Positions 9,374-19,016 of a stretch of 64,000 nt of DNA are shown in pieces. The stretch spans positions 1,240,001-1,304,000 of the forward strand of contig JAPFFF010000040.1 in NCBI GenBank assembly GCA_039105265.1, written 5' to 3'. How positions within the stretch are numbered: position 1 is the stretch's first letter; every line of letters starts with the position of its first letter. This DNA is from Tritrichomonas musculus. Taxonomy: Eukaryota > Parabasalia > Tritrichomonadida > Tritrichomonadidae. A program made the translations under genes and the position numbers. Under the pieces are notes generated by a model that made no database searches, was not told where the DNA came from, and worked only from the letters and a program-made list of their open reading frames with translations.

Positions 9374-9862
9374 GTGTCGGCAACTGATGAAAAATATTCG
9401 ATGGGTGTTTTTTCAACAATGATTGACCAAAATGTTAATCATGATCCGCACAAGGTCGCTATATATATTTCTAACTCCTGTAATAATTCTGATTCTTTTC
9501 ATTTATTTAGTGATAAGTATCAAATTAGCTCTTGTAATTATGATAATTCGTGGTTTCAAGTAGAATTTGTTAGAAGTTTTGCAATTTTAACTGGATTTAG
9601 ATTAAAAAAATCAAGTCCTAGTAAATTGAGAAAATATAAAGTTATTTGTACTGATAATATATCAAATACTATAGAATCATGGATAACTTTAATCGAAATT
9701 AATGAAAAAACTGAAAATGAAAATAAAGATTTCGATATTTACCGATTTCCAAATATAAGCCCTCCAGTAAGATATATCAGACTGGTTAACACAGGAAAAA
9801 CATGGGAAGGTGACAATTACTTGTGTTTTTATCATTTAGACTTTTTTGGAAAATGTTTGTAA
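9374..9862 (+). pseudogene. Discoidin-like module fragment (second module only)
   Basis: This is a 162-residue frame almost identical to residues 224-384 of the protein ending at 1155. It lacks the first module, coiled coil and N-terminus because it begins exactly at the junction with the inverted transporter fragment. No promoter or natural start is visible, so it is probably a dead fragment. It is followed by the usual 3' flank and a tRNA-like gene. Confidence 0.7.
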
Positions 9863-10070
9863 TCTTTTTTGTATGTTTATATATGTTAAATCTGGATTTT
9901 CAATATCAATAACTAAGTTGATTCTCTGATATCAATAACAAATTTAGATCATAATATAATAGATTATAAAGGAAGGCGGTAATATCTACAAATCAACATT
10001 TTTTCACTTAAAATATTCAAACAAAAAACAAATAATTGCTATATTTCGTATTTGTATAGTAAGAATAAGA

Positions 10071-10143
10071 GCTCATGTGGCATAGTGGTAATTGCGTTCA
10101 TCATCAAAGTGGAAGTTCAACGGTTCGAATCCGTTCATGGGCA
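10071..10143 (+). tRNA. tRNA-like gene, copy 4
   Basis: Identical 73-nt sequence. The discoidin flank lies upstream and the LRR flank downstream, as in copies 1 and 6. It marks the end of duplication B. Confidence 0.8.
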
Positions 10144-10284
10144 CTTTTTTAGTTTTTTTTTATTCAATTTTTTAAAAAAGATTGTTTCCAATTTTAGGAC
10201 TCAAATCTTTAATTAAAAATATAAAATATTTTATAAATCTATATTTTCATTCCAATAACAGTTATTTGATATAAAAAAGTTTTA

Positions 10285-10391
10285 TTAAAATCTGCTTATT
10301 ATGGTGTCGCTACTCAAATCGAGATTTTCGATGTTTGCGACTGAAGAAGGGATCGATATCTGCCTCAGCGACGTGCATCCACTGAATGCAA
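10285..10391 (-). pseudogene. BspA-LRR gene 3' remnant
   Basis: About 107 bp matching the last repeat and stop of the LRR gene at 1575-2378. Homology ends abruptly near 10391, inside the repeat, and unrelated AT-rich sequence follows. Confidence 0.75.
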
Positions 10392-10489
10392 TGAATAAAA
10401 TTGAAGAATAAGCAATTTATTTTTATTCAATGAATAAAATTGTGATTCTTGATCTTCAAATTATATAAATTTTCTTTGATACTAAGTTT

Positions 10490-10801
10490 ATGAATAATAA
10501 TAATATTCTTTATTTTTATCATGAAATAAACGCAATGTTAAAAAATAAAATAGATATTGAAGATGTTATTTATCATGAAAAAGATATTTTTTTGGAAAAA
10601 AGTAAAAATGGAGAAAATGATACATTAGCCTGTAAAATCATTCAAGTAGACTTATTTGATGAGTTTATTTTAAAATTACATTATTTACATAGATATTTTC
10701 TTATATTTTCAATAAAGCTAACTTCTTTCAAACCCCACAATTATTTCTATAAGACTTTACAATTAAAATATTTAACGATTATTTTAAATTCAAAAACATA
10801 A
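10490..10801 (+). pseudogene. DUF3447-like fragment
   Basis: A 103-codon open frame. Residues about 41-60 (GENDTLACKIIQVDLFDEF) match the conserved GENDSLICCLI...LEEF segment of the DUF3447 proteins in this window. The rest is low-complexity and AT-driven. It is far shorter than the usual 380 residues, so it is taken as a remnant of another, AT-rich family member. Confidence 0.4.
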
Positions 10802-11292
10802 AATGATACTATCTAACCTAATGTTCATTATTTCCTCATAATATTTATATTTATTTCTTAGCATATAGTAATAAAAAATATATCATAATATTTTAGATTT
10901 TTATGGAACAGAATCTAGTACCCACGCATATGGATATTTTGAAACATTCATTTTTCTAAAAGCACATATAATTTTTTCAAAAGAAAAATCAATTTTGAAT
11001 GATATAAATCTTCACAATTTTTTGAAAAATAAAATACGAATATAACTATAATATGATGCATGCAAAATATAAGTGAATCTATACATGAATGACATTAAAA
11101 CTTTTGCAATTTTATCTTTTTTAGAAAAGAAAAGATTTGAAATCAGAAGATGCCAGATATCAAGAAATGAAAAGTTATCAAACCGATCCTTGTAATGCAA
11201 AAAAAAAAAAAAAAAAAAAAAGGGAATACTTATCGCCCCCGGAGGTTAAGATCAATATTGACCTTATATCGTACATCAGAAAAAAAAAGTTC

Positions 11293-11323
<31 letters not shown>

Positions 11324-11336
11324 ATCAAAGATAATA
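10802..11336. other. Third copy of the DUF3737 3' flank, expanded A-tracts
   Basis: From about 10945 this repeats 8490-8775 in direct orientation. The A-rich stretch has been expanded into two long A runs flanking a unique piece at about 11221-11280. Confidence 0.6.
11221..11280. other. Unique ~58-bp insert between two poly(A) tracts
   Basis: A stretch containing GCCCCCGGAGG and an imperfect hairpin (AGGTTA/TGACCT). It is absent from the paralogous positions at 8740-8770 and 35300-35330. Function is unknown. A fragment of a small RNA is possible, because it begins with AATACTTATC, but this is weak. Confidence 0.35.
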
Positions 11337-13620
11337 ACGTTCGTTAAATAGAATGTATTTTCTTAAATAGTTTGGAAGTGAAACGGTTATTTCTCTCAAT
11401 TATTGAAAAAAAAAAAAATAAAATTTTATTAAATCCGGCATTTCCGCAGCTTTTTTGATTTTTTAATAATAAAAATAGCTCACACATCTCATTAATTTCT
11501 AATAAAAGGCTTTCCCGATCTCATATTTCGATAATTACCTATGAATATATATATATATACCAATTTGGATAATATCCAATATTTATACAGAGATTTGGTT
11601 ATTTTCAATGAGAAATTATACAGTACATGTTAATAATCAGCAAAAAGTGTCTATCCGATCTCATGATTTCGTAATTGGAAATAATACGATAAGGATTTTA
11701 TAGCAAAACTTTATCAAAACGATTTTTAATTCAATTTTACTTTTATAAACAATAAAAATATACAGTTTTCATATAAAAATATTATACTTTTTAATAAAAA
11801 AATTTTTTTTCAAGATTATTTGTTTTTAATTGGATTTTTATTAACTGCGTTTGCATGATTTTATTTAGGCTTAGGATAAAATGAATAATAACTTGCGGGA
11901 ATTTTCGGTATTCGAGAGAGTAGTTTACAATCATTATGAGTTTCTGATAATATATCTTGTACAATTTCAATGTAACTTTTTCGTCTGCTATCTTCAATAT
12001 TACAGAGGTAAGTAAATTTAGTTACGTTTTTTATTCGGTTTGCCAGCTCTTCTATTTTTTCATGAGATGTAATTATTTGTCCAGAAATATTTATACGGTT
12101 TTGATTCCTTTTTTGCCTTTCAATAAAACTATTTTTTTCTTGTTCTGAGAGTTCGTGAACAAATACTGATTTTTTGACCTCATCAGGATTTATTGGATAA
12201 ATTCCTGTTATTTTTGCTGATTTTTCTGTCATAATTGGGTTTGATGTCATTGTCCATGCTGATATTAGAGCTTTTATTGCTGCCAAACGTATTTTTGAAG
12301 TATATGTTGAAATTGATTTGTCATTTTCTAAATCTTTTAATAATTTTTCGAATTTATCTGAAAAAGTTGATTTCAAAGGGTATCCTAAAACAACATCGAA
12401 CATTTGTAATATATGAGATGTGTGAGATGGAATAATCAAAACTGAAATATTAAATCTTCGCAATAAATCTAAAGTAAGTGGGATTTCTCTACTCGTGTGT
12501 CCGTCTAATATAAGCAGAACTGGTGAATTTTGACAAGTTAGTAATAATTTATCACGATATATACAAATATAATTTATGAAATGAAGTGACCAAATTAGAA
12601 AAAGATCTCTGGTCATATAACCATTTGGACTGGAAGATAAGTAGATTTGTTGAGTTTCACAAAATTCTAATAATTCTGATGGAATATTCTGTAAGTTAGT
12701 TAAAATAATAAAAGGTGGAAGAGAAGGTCCTGAAACACAATGGCACATCATAGCTGTGATGTGCCTCATGTCAGGATACTTCTCATGTAAAACAACTTTT
12801 ATATTATTTGGAATTACATAACTTTTTCTTGGCAACGGTTCAACCATAGTTTCGTCTGCCCCAAATATTAGAAACTTTTTGAATGATTTTATAAAATCTG
12901 AGAAATTATTAAAAAATTCATTTACAATTTGAAAACTACAACTATCTAATCTTTTTTCGTCAACCAATCTTCTGTTAACGATATTTGCATCCAGTTCTTT
13001 CAGTATTCCATTAATCCATGGTCTTGTAGGTGGTTTTATAATTAAAGAATTTAATTTTTCCATCAAATTTTCCGAATTAGTCCTTTTAAGAAAGGCAATT
13101 CCTTTTTGTATTCTGTTCATCTTAATTCTTTGTGCTTCATCTATCACATCGCAGCAATCAAAAGGATGTCCGTATTCTTGTGCAATAATTACTTCTTCTT
13201 TCAATTCCTCAAAATCTTCTTTGCATAAATAGGGATCTGTTCCTCCTTTCATGCCAGGTTCCCAGAAATATCCAACGCATGCTCTTTTGATTGCAGTTGA
13301 AATTTTGTTATCATATAATTTAACTTGAAATTCATTATAAAACAATAAACGGGTCTCTTCATAAGTTTTGCCTTTAAGTCTTTGCTCAACAATGAATATT
13401 TGATACTTTGAGAGAGAAGAGCGCGCCATGTGGTCCATAAATTGACAATAAAAATATAATTTTTAACCTATCTTTTCAATTTTTTGTGAGAGATTTCTGA
13501 ATTGTTGAGTAGTAGTATAGCTTTTTTATATATAAAAAAATGACCGTTTAGTAAAAAAATAATTGAAAAAGTTGGTCACTACCAGTCTATTTTCAGACTT
13601 CCAGTCTATTTAACGAACGT
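11337..13620 (-). mobile_element. Tc1/mariner-superfamily (pogo-like) DNA transposon
   Basis: A 2284-bp element with terminal inverted repeats ACGTTCGTTAAATAGA, 16 bp perfect. It is flanked by a duplicated TA (11335-11336 and 13621-13622). The paralogue at 8770 has the same flanks joined by a single TA, which proves the insertion. It carries one transposase gene on the minus strand. The intact frame and perfect ends suggest a young copy. Confidence 0.95.
11861..13438 (-). CDS. Pogo/Tigger-type DDE transposase
   Basis: The 525-residue product has a predicted helix-turn-helix DNA-binding N-terminus (about 1-75). A DDE_1 catalytic core follows: first Asp in GADETMVEP, second in LLILDGHTSRE, third in HTSHILQMFDV. 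The last two are separated by 35 residues (DD35D). It would cut and paste the element through its inverted repeats at TA sites in the nucleus. The frame is intact across the usual length for the family (about 500-550). ATG 13438 is the only upstream Met that leaves the N-terminus complete. The transposase at 31554-33095 is distantly related and shares the DGH and HTSHxLQxFDV motifs. Confidence 0.9.
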   Translation of the reverse strand: MDHMARSSLSKYQIFIVEQRLKGKTYEETRLLFYNEFQVKLYDNKISTAIKRACVGYFWEPGMKGGTDPYLCKEDFEELKEEVIIAQEYGHPFDCCDVIDEAQRIKMNRIQKGIAFLKRTNSENLMEKLNSLIIKPPTRPWINGILKELDANIVNRRLVDEKRLDSCSFQIVNEFFNNFSDFIKSFKKFLIFGADETMVEPLPRKSYVIPNNIKVVLHEKYPDMRHITAMMCHCVSGPSLPPFIILTNLQNIPSELLEFCETQQIYLSSSPNGYMTRDLFLIWSLHFINYICIYRDKLLLTCQNSPVLLILDGHTSREIPLTLDLLRRFNISVLIIPSHTSHILQMFDVVLGYPLKSTFSDKFEKLLKDLENDKSISTYTSKIRLAAIKALISAWTMTSNPIMTEKSAKITGIYPINPDEVKKSVFVHELSEQEKNSFIERQKRNQNRINISGQIITSHEKIEELANRIKNVTKFTYLCNIEDSRRKSYIEIVQDILSETHNDCKLLSRIPKIPASYYSFYPKPK

Positions 13621-13694
13621 TATTTGTGAAAAGTTGAGAAAGAATCTCAAAAAATTAAAAGAATTTTTTTTTGAATAAAAAAAAACTAAAAAAG

Positions 13695-13767
13695 TGCCCA
13701 TGAACGGATTCGAACCGTTGAACTTCCACTTTGATGATGAACGCAATTACCACTATGCCACATGAGC
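13695..13767 (-). tRNA. tRNA-like gene, copy 5
   Basis: Identical 73-nt sequence, in the same context as copy 3 except that a transposon now lies in the downstream flank. Confidence 0.8.
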
Positions 13768-13939
13768 TCTTGCTATTATTATAAAAAAGATATTAATATG
13801 CAATTTTCTTAAATAAATTTATCAAGCTTTTTTAAAAATTATATGAAAAGAAATCATCTATTTTAATTTTGAAGAAAAAGAAAACAAATAGGCAAACCCA
13901 CAAATAATTTTTTTAAGAATTGAAATCAAACAAGCTTCC

Positions 13940-14393
13940 TTAGATTGGCATAAAAGAGTAGCCTTGTTCAATATCAATAATTTCTGCACATCCTGTATAT
14001 ACAGCAACTGCTCCACAAAAGAGACCAATTGCGCAATTCTCCTATCGTGGTAACTACATGAGATTTTGCAAATTCTCCTATTGATAAAAATAAGAATGTA
14101 AGAGCTAAAGTGAAAAATATTAATTTAAGCGTTATATGGCCATGTATCAGTGTTCCCACAAACACGAAACCAGTAAAAATTCCCCAAAATAATAAAAAGA
14201 CACTCAATGCTTTGCTGTCGGCAGCTTCACAACCAAATATGTTTGGTCTAACTAAAATAATAACAAATGAGATCCAAAATGCACCATAAGAGACAAATGC
14301 ACTTCCTGAGAAAGTATGTCCTTTTTTGTTTTCAAAAATCCCAGCAGTAAATTGTGCGATTCCGCCAAAACAAAGACCCATTCCAATAATCAT
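13940..14393 (-). pseudogene. Acetate transporter (GPR1/FUN34/YaaH), longest remnant
   Basis: This encodes four to five membrane helices of an AceTr family permease. MIIGMGLCFGGIAQFTAGIFE and the family hallmark FSGSAFVSYGAFW are present, then KALSVFLLFWGIFTGF and LALTFLFLSIGEFAKSH. It is broken in two ways. The N-terminal third, with the first helices and the NPxPLG signature, is absent upstream of 14393. A frameshift after AKSHVVT replaces the last helix with GELRN and following residues. An undamaged C-terminus is at 34693-34971. If functional, the parent gene would export or import acetate, a main fermentation end product of these anaerobes. Confidence 0.8.
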
Positions 14394-15285
14394 AGATGTG
14401 CATTTGGTGAACTATCATCTTCTCTATGTTTTCTTGACATTTTCAAAATTGATTTTGATGTGATATTATCTCATTTAATTGAAAATCCTTCTTTGAAAAA
14501 AAGGTTTGAAAGCCCGATTCTTTTTTCAAATTATAAATATCTTTGCATAATTCCTTAAAAAATAAATAACAATTTTATATATTTATATATATTTAATTAT
14601 TTACCATAAAAATAGTTTAATTTAAATATAATATGTAAAATTAATGAAGATAAATATAATTCAAAATTGTACTTAAGATAGTTTTAATATTCAAGATTAT
14701 ATTCAAAAAGTTACATTTTTTAAAAATTTGAATAAAACTTGATTATACGTATATATATACGCTAATCTATCATCTTATTTATGTATTTGGATAATATCAA
14801 GCAATCAATGAACAAAAAAAATGGGTAAATCAAACTTCTTATCATTAAAAAGTTAAATTCAAAAATTGGATGAAAACTTTTCAATTAAAATTACATCATC
14901 CTTCTTTACAAAATATCAAATTCATGTTAGGGCTTATAAATCTAATATGAAATAAGGAAAATGGAAGTTTAATCAATGATATTGTAAAAGATATTATATT
15001 AAATTTTAACATAACTTTGTAATTTCTTTGGAAAATATAATAGCATTAAAAATAATTAAGCATTTTTATCAATTACAACTCACAATTTTCTAAATCGTGA
15101 ATTATTTATATAGGATTATTAATTATCAATTAAAAACAATTTTTTTTTATTTAATAGCTTGCCATTTGTTTAAAAAACTTAAGATTATAAAGCATAAATG
15201 GGCCACAAACCCACTTGAATACCAACTAATTAATAAAATAAATAAATAAATAAATACTCAGAAAAGAAAGAACTAATAAAATAAG
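14394..15285. other. Gene-poor stretch
   Basis: AT-rich with no supported gene. An (AATA)n run lies at 15233-15256. Confidence 0.5.
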
Positions 15286-15402
15286 TTATTTTCCTTTCCT
15301 GCGCTTAATTTTTTTCTTCTTCTTCTTTTTCGATTTAGCTTGTTTGTTTCCAAAATTTGTTAAAATTTTGTAAACGTCTTTTTCAACTTGCATTCAAAAA
15401 GT
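15286..15402 (-). other. In-frame lysine-rich open stretch beyond the kinase stop
   Basis: It directly follows the kinase TGA in the same frame: two codons, a second TGA, then Met and 34 more codons ending in TAA. The tail is strongly basic (SKKKKKKKIKRRKGK), like a nuclear-localisation or RNA-binding tail. It could be a former C-terminus, a readthrough extension or chance. Confidence 0.3.
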
Positions 15403-16344
15403 TCATACGGCATTAAAATCTTTAACGTATGGATGTCTCATTATCTGGCCTGCAGTTGGCCTGAGCATAGGATCCGGATTGAGCATTTCATTGACAAGTG
15501 ACACAAGTTCTGAGGAGCAGTTACATTTGAATGAACCTTCGCCGAGCTTCAGGTTTCCCCTTCTCAATTCTTCATATAGGGGAGTTCCTCCTCTAGGAGC
15601 AAAATAGCCAGTCGTGCACTCTAAAAGTACAACGCCAAAGCTGAAAATGTCTGCTGCAGACCAGACGTGGACGTAGCCGTCTTTTTTACTGCCGGGGAAC
15701 AATAAAACCTCAGGTGCTGCATAAGGTCCAGCTCCTTCATCGCCAGGCTGGAATGCGCCGTTTTCTACAAGTGTTCCAAAGTCAGCAAGCTTGAATTCGT
15801 TGTTTTGAACAAGAATATTGGATGGAGAAACGTCAAGATGGATTAAATCTTCAGAATGAATGATATCAAGAGCATTTGATATGTCATGTATAAGCTTCCA
15901 TATAGTCTTTTCTTCTAGCCGAACTCCAAAAATGTCCCCTCCTAGGCAGAGTTCCATTTGAAGTATAATTAAATTATTGGTTTCAAAGATATCATAGCTT
16001 TTGACAAGATTTGGTGATTCAGGTAGTTTTTGATAATTTTCAAATTCTTTATTAATTCTCTTTTTGCTTTTACTGATTTTTAATGCGAACTTATTTGTGC
16101 TAGTAATTTGATCATCATTATCTCCCTGTAATTTTATTTCATCAAATGAGTTAGATGATGCTGCATAAACGCATGAACTACTTGTTGCTTTTAAAGGGTC
16201 TTCTGATATTAATTTGAATCCAAATAATTGGGTAAGCTCGAATATATTAGCTTTCAGCTCGCATTTTGGGGATGGTGATAGATCTTCGAATTCATCAAGT
16301 TCATCAAAGTCTAAATTTGGTAGTGGAATATCAGACTCGCACAT
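15403..16344 (-). CDS. Protein kinase, Wee1/Myt1-like
   Basis: The product has 313 residues. An acidic N-terminus (1-35) precedes a kinase fold. The VAIK-type lysine is K89 (FALK), the helix-C Glu is E100, the catalytic loop HLDVSPSN is at 169-176, DFG is at 188-190 and APE at 210-212. HLDV and the C-lobe order resemble Wee1/Myt1 kinases, which phosphorylate CDK to delay mitosis. That assignment is an inference. The glycine-rich loop is not recognisable, and the usual catalytic-loop Lys is Ser (S173), so activity may be reduced. The end, LRPTAGQIMRHPYV, is a normal kinase terminus. A TCATATT initiator-like site lies just before the ATG. This is single-copy sequence outside the duplications. 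Confidence 0.85.
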   Translation of the reverse strand: MCESDIPLPNLDFDELDEFEDLSPSPKCELKANIFELTQLFGFKLISEDPLKATSSSCVYAASSNSFDEIKLQGDNDDQITSTNKFALKISKSKKRINKEFENYQKLPESPNLVKSYDIFETNNLIILQMELCLGGDIFGVRLEEKTIWKLIHDISNALDIIHSEDLIHLDVSPSNILVQNNEFKLADFGTLVENGAFQPGDEGAGPYAAPEVLLFPGSKKDGYVHVWSAADIFSFGVVLLECTTGYFAPRGGTPLYEELRRGNLKLGEGSFKCNCSSELVSLVNEMLNPDPMLRPTAGQIMRHPYVKDFNAV

Positions 16345-18281
16345 AATATGAATAAATTATTATTTGAAAGTTTTTGAAGCCGAGAGCGTTTATTTTTTAG
16401 ATTTGATAGAAATATTCAAGGATTATAATATTATTTGAGAAAACTTTTCAGTTAAAGATTTTATTCCATTCAAAAAGTTTGTATTATGTTAATTTGAATA
16501 ATTTTAAAATGAATTTAAATTTGAAAACTAAACATTCAAAACTGAGATTAAAGTTTTTATTTAAACTTTAATTTATCTGTTTTTTAAAAAAATATTAACA
16601 GATTTTCTATTATCTAATGAATATCTCAAAAAGAATACCATTGGCTTCTTACACTAATAAAATATTTAAAGATATGCAAAACATAATAACAACCACTTAA
16701 TTCAAAAATTTGAACCAAATTTTATAATTTTTGAATATTTCTATTGAATTAAATTATGAGATTAGAGTTCCAAATTTATTATTATGAAATATTGAAAACT
16801 AAGTATCTTTATTTTCTTATCTCCTTAAGGTTTATTTGTCTAATAAAACATTATATAAATACTTTGTTTAATTAAAGTTTTATTTATTTTTTCCCTCATT
16901 TTTTATGTTTTAAACAATCAAAATATAAAAGCGCGATGTATTTATACATGAGATAGTTTTTTTTGTTAATGAATTTGATACATGGAAATAGCCAACATGA
17001 AGAAAAAAAAACTTTTAATGTAGTAATTGATTGAAATTCATAATTCTGAGAAAGAACTCTGAAGATTCAAAATTTATACAATATTTTCACTGTGAACCTT
17101 ATTTCTTGATTTCATATCACATTTTTGAACCCAACTGAGATTGTTATTCTTCAATAGCAGTATATTAATGCATTTTTAGTGTTGTTAAATACTTGGCAGT
17201 TTTAAAAAATATTTGATTATAAATTAATTCTTTTTATTTTAAGAGTGGTTCAATATTAAATGTTGTAGTTTAGATGTGTATTTTTATTGTTTTGTTTTAT
17301 TGTTTCTCTCACTTTATTTAAAAACATTCTTAATTCTTTTAAAAAATGTTTTTTGCAAGAATGTAAAATTAAAGATCAAATTATAGAGATAAATACTTAT
17401 AAAGTTAAAAAATGAATTTAATAAAGTTTATAAAGTTAAAGAATATCATTCAGATTTGAACTGTTTGAAAACAATAGATGTACAGTTCAATTTGCATATG
17501 GTACTTAATTACGAATCTATTACTCCAATATTTTGTTATGGACAGCGATCATGTGGATATTCATTATCCAAATTTCCACCACTGCTTAAAAAAATTGCAC
17601 CAAATAAATACGAAAAAATCATTATTTAAAGATAGTTAATTTTATCTTTAATATTTTGCTTAAAAATATGATTTCATACTTTATCATAGCGATTAAAATT
17701 TGTCTATATTCAATTTTTCAAATAAATTGTGAGTAATTATTTAAAATTTTAGATTTTTTAGTGAAATATGTCTATAGTTTGACGATAAACCGGTCGACAT
17801 CACGAAAAACTGGTCGACATCATCAACTTTTTCATTAAACTCATAGAAATACTCGGAATACTTTTCTATGTTGCTTATTCAAAAACCGGTAGACTTTCCA
17901 ATGATGGTATTTCAAAGATTTTTTCTCTTTGTTTTTTATTTAAATAAAATAAAAATGATCAGCTTTTTTGGTTAAAAAACATATCACACAAAAAAAATAC
18001 AACATTTAAAGATATTCAATTAAATATTTTAATATTATCTGTATACATTAAACTTTTGATTAAACTTGCAATATTAAAGATTTGATGTGAATTATAAACT
18101 TTTTTCATATCTGAATTAATATTTATAGCATATTTATTTTTAAGTCTCCCTTATTCTGTATTTATTTGGATAAAAGATATCTGGGCTACATATTTTTGTT
18201 TATTTTATTAATTACAGAGAATTAAAACAGTGATGAATAAAAACGAATACCTAGACTTAAAATTAAAAAAAAAAAAAAGAC
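16345..18281. other. Long gene-free AT-rich stretch
   Basis: No open frame with family resemblance is visible. The only structured piece is a pair of 16-bp units, AAACCGGTCGACATCA and AAACTGGTCGACATCA, at 17787-17802 and 17807-17822 (period 20), with a partial third at 17883-17894. A TCAAAAAGTTT motif is at 16470-16480, upstream of the kinase but in the opposite orientation. Confidence 0.5.
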
Positions 18282-18353
18282 GGGGCGATTCGGGAATTGA
18301 ACCCGAGACCTCTCGCACCCAAAGCGAGAATCATACCACTAGACCAATCACCC
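18282..18353 (-). tRNA. tRNA-Pro (UGG)
   Basis: A 72-nt canonical cloverleaf. The acceptor is GGGTGAT/ATCGCCC and the D arm has TGGTCTAGTGG. The anticodon arm CTCGC-TTTGGGT-GCGAG gives anticodon TGG. The T arm CTCGG-TTCAATT-CCGAG is followed by discriminator C. A long T run on the 3' side acts as Pol III terminator. No CCA is encoded, as expected in eukaryotes. Confidence 0.95.
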
Positions 18354-19016
18354 TTTCATTTTTTTCAATTTAAGTGTTATCCTTAATTTTTAAAAATATA
18401 AAATGCATAATATTTACCAACTCTTAAAGAGTATGAGCCATAATATCATATATAACATATATAAAATCTTCATTTAATAAAATTATTATAATTGTTTTAA
18501 TTTTTTTTATTTCATATGTATTTTTGAATTTGAAAATGCAATCCTTTCAAATTGTAAATTGAAAAATGGTAGTTGAATTTTCCATTCATCTCTATACTTT
18601 TGCTTAGTTTTCATATGTTAGAAATGTTTAATAATTCATTTGTTAAATAAAAAACTATATAATTTGCTATTAATGCTTCAAATTTTGTAAAAAAAAAGTC
18701 ATTTATGGCATAAAAAATAAAAATGAAATAATGGAAACGAATAAAAACTGATTTATTTTCAAGCTATGCAACTGTTGTTTACATCAATTCATGTAAAATG
18801 TAGAATCATGAATAACTTACAATAATGTAAAATGATGAATTTTTTTAATAAATAAGTTAGAATGCTTAAAATGAGAATTCATCATATCATCAACTTTTTT
18901 TCTACACTATTGATGATATGATGAACTCCTGTATTCAAAAAGTTTGATTTCATTTATTTTTTTCAAATATTTATATATTAGAATGGTAGAACATCCATAA
19001 ATTATTATAAAAATGC
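18354..19016. other. Intergenic, upstream of the decayed LRR gene
   Basis: AT-rich, no gene. TCAAAAAGTTT lies at 18935-18945, 72 bp before the ATG that follows, in the same position class as the intact ankyrin genes. An ATGATGAATT/AATTCATCATAT inverted pair lies near 18830-18890. Confidence 0.4.

Larger units (their letters stand above)
6060..10143. repeat. Segmental duplication B (inverted partner 33931-39766)
   Basis: The shared order is Myb 3' end, tRNA-like copy, DUF3737 gene, tRNA-like copy, acetate-transporter fragment, discoidin fragment, tRNA-like copy. It is repeated in reverse at 39766-33931. The partner carries a 1.9-kb insertion (37493-39410) that is missing here. At one end homology runs to a tRNA-like gene (10143 here, 33931 there). 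Beyond it the flanks are unrelated. Confidence 0.85.
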
